Source: an uncultured Bacilli bacterium (GTDB lineage Bacteria > Bacillota_I > Bacilli_A > RF39 > UBA660). From it: a stretch of DNA of 6,274 nt. The notes beneath the pieces were generated by a model. It worked only from the letters and a program-made list of their open reading frames with translations, made no database searches and was not told where the DNA came from. Below, one piece after another: positions 4,617 to 6,274 of this stretch. A program made the translations under genes and the position numbers. Position 1 is the first letter of the stretch, and each line of letters starts with the position of its first letter. The stretch spans positions 1 to 6,274 of the forward strand of contig CAKOOC010000032.1 in NCBI GenBank assembly GCA_934098375.1, read 5' to 3'.

Positions 4617-6274
4617 TTATACCTGATGATTGCGAATTATTATGATGCCTGAGCCACCATTTCCACCGGAATATTTCCATTTATAAGTACCCGATCCAGC
4701 GCCACCACCGCCGCCGCCGGTATTGGCAGTGCCAGAACTAGCGCTATAACCTCCTGGTGGACTAGCATTGTTATTGTCACCTTTGCCACCATTGCCTCCG
4801 CCACCGGCACCACCGGTACCGCCAACATAACCGGCACCATCACCTCCAGCTCCGCCGCCGCCTCCGCCGCCAGCGTATCTTCCATATTTTGTTTCGTTAC
4901 CCCATGGAATTGTAGAAACGCCTGCACCTTTACCGGCAATACCTTTGCAGCCATCACCCCACATCTGGCCACCATCACCACCATTGGTACCGCCATTTGT
5001 TCCACTATTTAAATGGTTCCAGCCGCCGGTTGCACCACCGGAGCCGCCGTCACCTCCGCTGCCATGGCCATAATCACAACCATTATCGTAACCGCCACCT
5101 TTACCACCGGCGGCTGATGTCCCAAATATTGATGTGGTTCCTCCAGTACCTCCAACGCTGCCAGCTACTGATATACCACCAGCACCGATTACAGCAGCAT
5201 ATTCGGTATCTTTTGCAGCGATGTATGTAAAACTTTTTACATAACCGCCGCCACCACCACCTGATGAAAAGCCATAGTTCCATGCTCCAGCGCCGCCGCC
5301 ACCAACTAAGAATATATCTAAGTTGTATGTGGCTGGGTCAATCATTTTAAAGGTGCCACTTTGTAAAAATTTAATAAACCAGTTGCCATCACCTTCATCA
5401 GTTATTTTCACATAAGCTTCATCTCTTGATTTATCTTCCCCATTTACTAAATATTGAAAAGCTGGTATTGGTGAATCTGTCTCATTAAATCTTGCTTTAC
5501 AGACAGTATTACCTATTGCTTTTGTTACATTTACTTCCCATCTTTGACCATTCCAGTATCCATCTGCTTTTGTTACATTTGATTCATCACCATTTTTATC
5601 ATAACAAGTTAATCTTAATACGAAGTTTCCATTTGAAGGAAAGTCATAACTTTCTACTTCTTCTCCATTTGTATAAGCTATAGTCGTTTGAATTTCTACT
5701 TGAGCACTATCAGGATTTTTAAATTCATCTTCTATTAAATTATAACCAGCTCCTAAAGTTTTTAATTCATTATGAATATACCCAGCATTCATAGTAAGCT
5801 CTAAATAAGCATCTTCTAAAGTACTATTATTTGTATATATTGTAATTATTTTTGTATCTGTAGCGCCTATTTCACCTTCTACTGGATTAGGTGTATCATA
5901 TGAATAAGCAATTTTTACTCCTTTAGGAAGACTATCAGCGTAAGTACAAGTATTTGTTTTTTCATCATAACTTGCACATACTTTATAATTTAATTCATAT
6001 TTTGATGCATATTTATTTTGAGCCGTTATAGATACATAGTATCTTTGAGTTGTACTAGCTTTTACTCTTATTATACGATCATTATATATATCACTTTTTA
6101 AATCTTCAAACTCACTATTTACAGCGAAAATATAACTCATATTCCCGATAGTTATATTAGTTCCTTGCTTGTTAGTTTTAGTTATATATTTGGCAAAAGT
6201 TATATTTAAAGCTGCAGTAAAAAGGACAAGTACGCTTATTATAGAAAGCCACATAATTCTTTTATTCCCCTTCG
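4617..6274 (-). CDS. Secreted glycine-rich domain protein, N-terminus probably beyond the right edge
   Basis: The first in-frame ATG in the window is at 6254 (545 residues), but the frame is open to the edge and the codons above that ATG read KGNKRI. They supply the positive n-region that the hydrophobic run MWLSIISVLVLFTAALNITF lacks, so the true start is probably outside. A signal peptidase site is likely after ITFA (residue 21 from the ATG). Residues about 30-300 look like beta-rich extracellular domains with two cysteine pairs (Cys93/Cys103; Cys217/Cys252, the latter in LRLTCYDKNG and NTVCKARF). Residues 311-545 are a glycine-rich domain: NLDIFLVGGGGAGAW, SGGGGGGYVKSF, AAVIGAGG, many GGxGG runs, and the closing GSGIIIIRNHQV. 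This resembles the bacterial and phage glycine-rich domain family; such domains in phage tail adhesins fold as polyglycine II helices. No LPXTG anchor or C-terminal membrane helix is present. An adhesin or surface role is inferred. Confidence 0.85.
   Translation of the reverse strand, partial: KGNKRIMWLSIISVLVLFTAALNITFAKYITKTNKQGTNITIGNMSYIFAVNSEFEDLKSDIYNDRIIRVKASTTQRYYVSITAQNKYASKYELNYKVCASYDEKTNTCTYADSLPKGVKIAYSYDTPNPVEGEIGATDTKIITIYTNNSTLEDAYLELTMNAGYIHNELKTLGAGYNLIEDEFKNPDSAQVEIQTTIAYTNGEEVESYDFPSNGNFVLRLTCYDKNGDESNVTKADGYWNGQRWEVNVTKAIGNTVCKARFNETDSPIPAFQYLVNGEDKSRDEAYVKITDEGDGNWFIKFLQSGTFKMIDPATYNLDIFLVGGGGAGAWNYGFSSGGGGGGYVKSFTYIAAKDTEYAAVIGAGGISVAGSVGGTGGTTSIFGTSAAGGKGGGYDNGCDYGHGSGGDGGSGGATGGWNHLNSGTNGGTNGGDGGQMWGDGCKGIAGKGAGVSTIPWGNETKYGRYAGGGGGGGAGGDGAGYVGGTGGAGGGGNGGKGDNNNASPPGGYSASSGTANTGGGGGGAGSGTYKWKYSGGNGGSGIIIIRNHQV
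4620..5324 (-). repeat. Low-complexity glycine-codon tract with raised G+C
   Basis: This stretch encodes the glycine-rich module and is packed with GGC, GGT and GGA codons. By hand count 4801-4860 has 42 G+C in 60 bases, against 17 in 60 at 5701-5760 in the same gene. Non-glycine codons also end in C often (GCC, ACC). Runs such as those at 4708-4720 and 4853-4871 are tandem triplets that could slip during replication in steps of three bases. Confidence 0.7.

Noticed and set aside
4640..5005. Minus-strand frame of 121 codons in the glycine-rich region
   Set aside because: It is the shifted frame of repeated glycine codons, giving Val/Ala/Met repeats, with no start signals; the main frame is continuous across it.
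4650..5320. CRISPR array or minisatellite
   Set aside because: The repetition is irregular triplets coding for glycine, with no constant repeat length or unique spacers.
4620..5324. Collagen-like domain
   Set aside because: Glycine is not spaced at every third residue and Pro is scarce; the pattern is clustered GGGG and GGxGG.
4997..5683. Other frames of 60 to 77 codons within the glycine-rich gene
   Set aside because: Their His/Leu/Arg- or Trp/Arg-rich composition is an artefact of reading the triplet tract and its neighbour in wrong frames or on the wrong strand.

Overview
The window is AT-rich DNA (a hand count of 5701-5760 gives 17 G+C in 60) with gene content typical of a low-GC Gram-positive bacterium. 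It carries the condensin subunits scpA and scpB, a MiaB tRNA methylthiotransferase, a Bacillus-type LexA, tRNA-Leu with an encoded CCA end, strong Shine-Dalgarno sites and TGn-extended -10 promoters. TGA is used as a stop and Trp is encoded by TGG, so the code is the standard bacterial one and not the Mollicutes code. An uncultured, probably host-associated Bacilli lineage fits best; that placement is inference.

Layout. Apart from lexA, everything lies on the minus strand. Reading leftward from the lexA promoter region: a 46-residue single-pass membrane protein (3831-3691), miaB (3625-2219), an unrecognised membrane-anchored protein (2160-1513) joined by an ATGA overlap to scpA (1516-797) and then scpB (795-238), tRNA-Leu(CAA) (203-117), a terminator (74-48), and the first codons of another gene (19-1). 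To the right, lexA (3958-4578, plus) converges on a secreted glycine-rich protein (minus, 4617 to the window edge), and the two share a bidirectional terminator.

How the parts work together. The lexA side looks like an SOS control point. Two back-to-back promoters each contain a palindrome resembling the Gram-positive SOS box, one serving lexA and one serving the small membrane protein. This is the position of the SOS cell-division inhibitors YneA (Bacillus) and SosA (Staphylococcus), but the protein here is much shorter and has no LysM domain. ScpA and ScpB are the partners of SMC in chromosome compaction and segregation. MiaB modifies A37 of tRNAs reading UNN codons; the tRNA-Leu in this window has the A36-A37-A38 sequence expected of such a substrate.

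The accessory part is 4617-6274: an exported protein with an AT-rich N-terminal half and a C-terminal glycine-rich module of markedly higher G+C. Its N-terminus probably lies beyond the right edge of the window.
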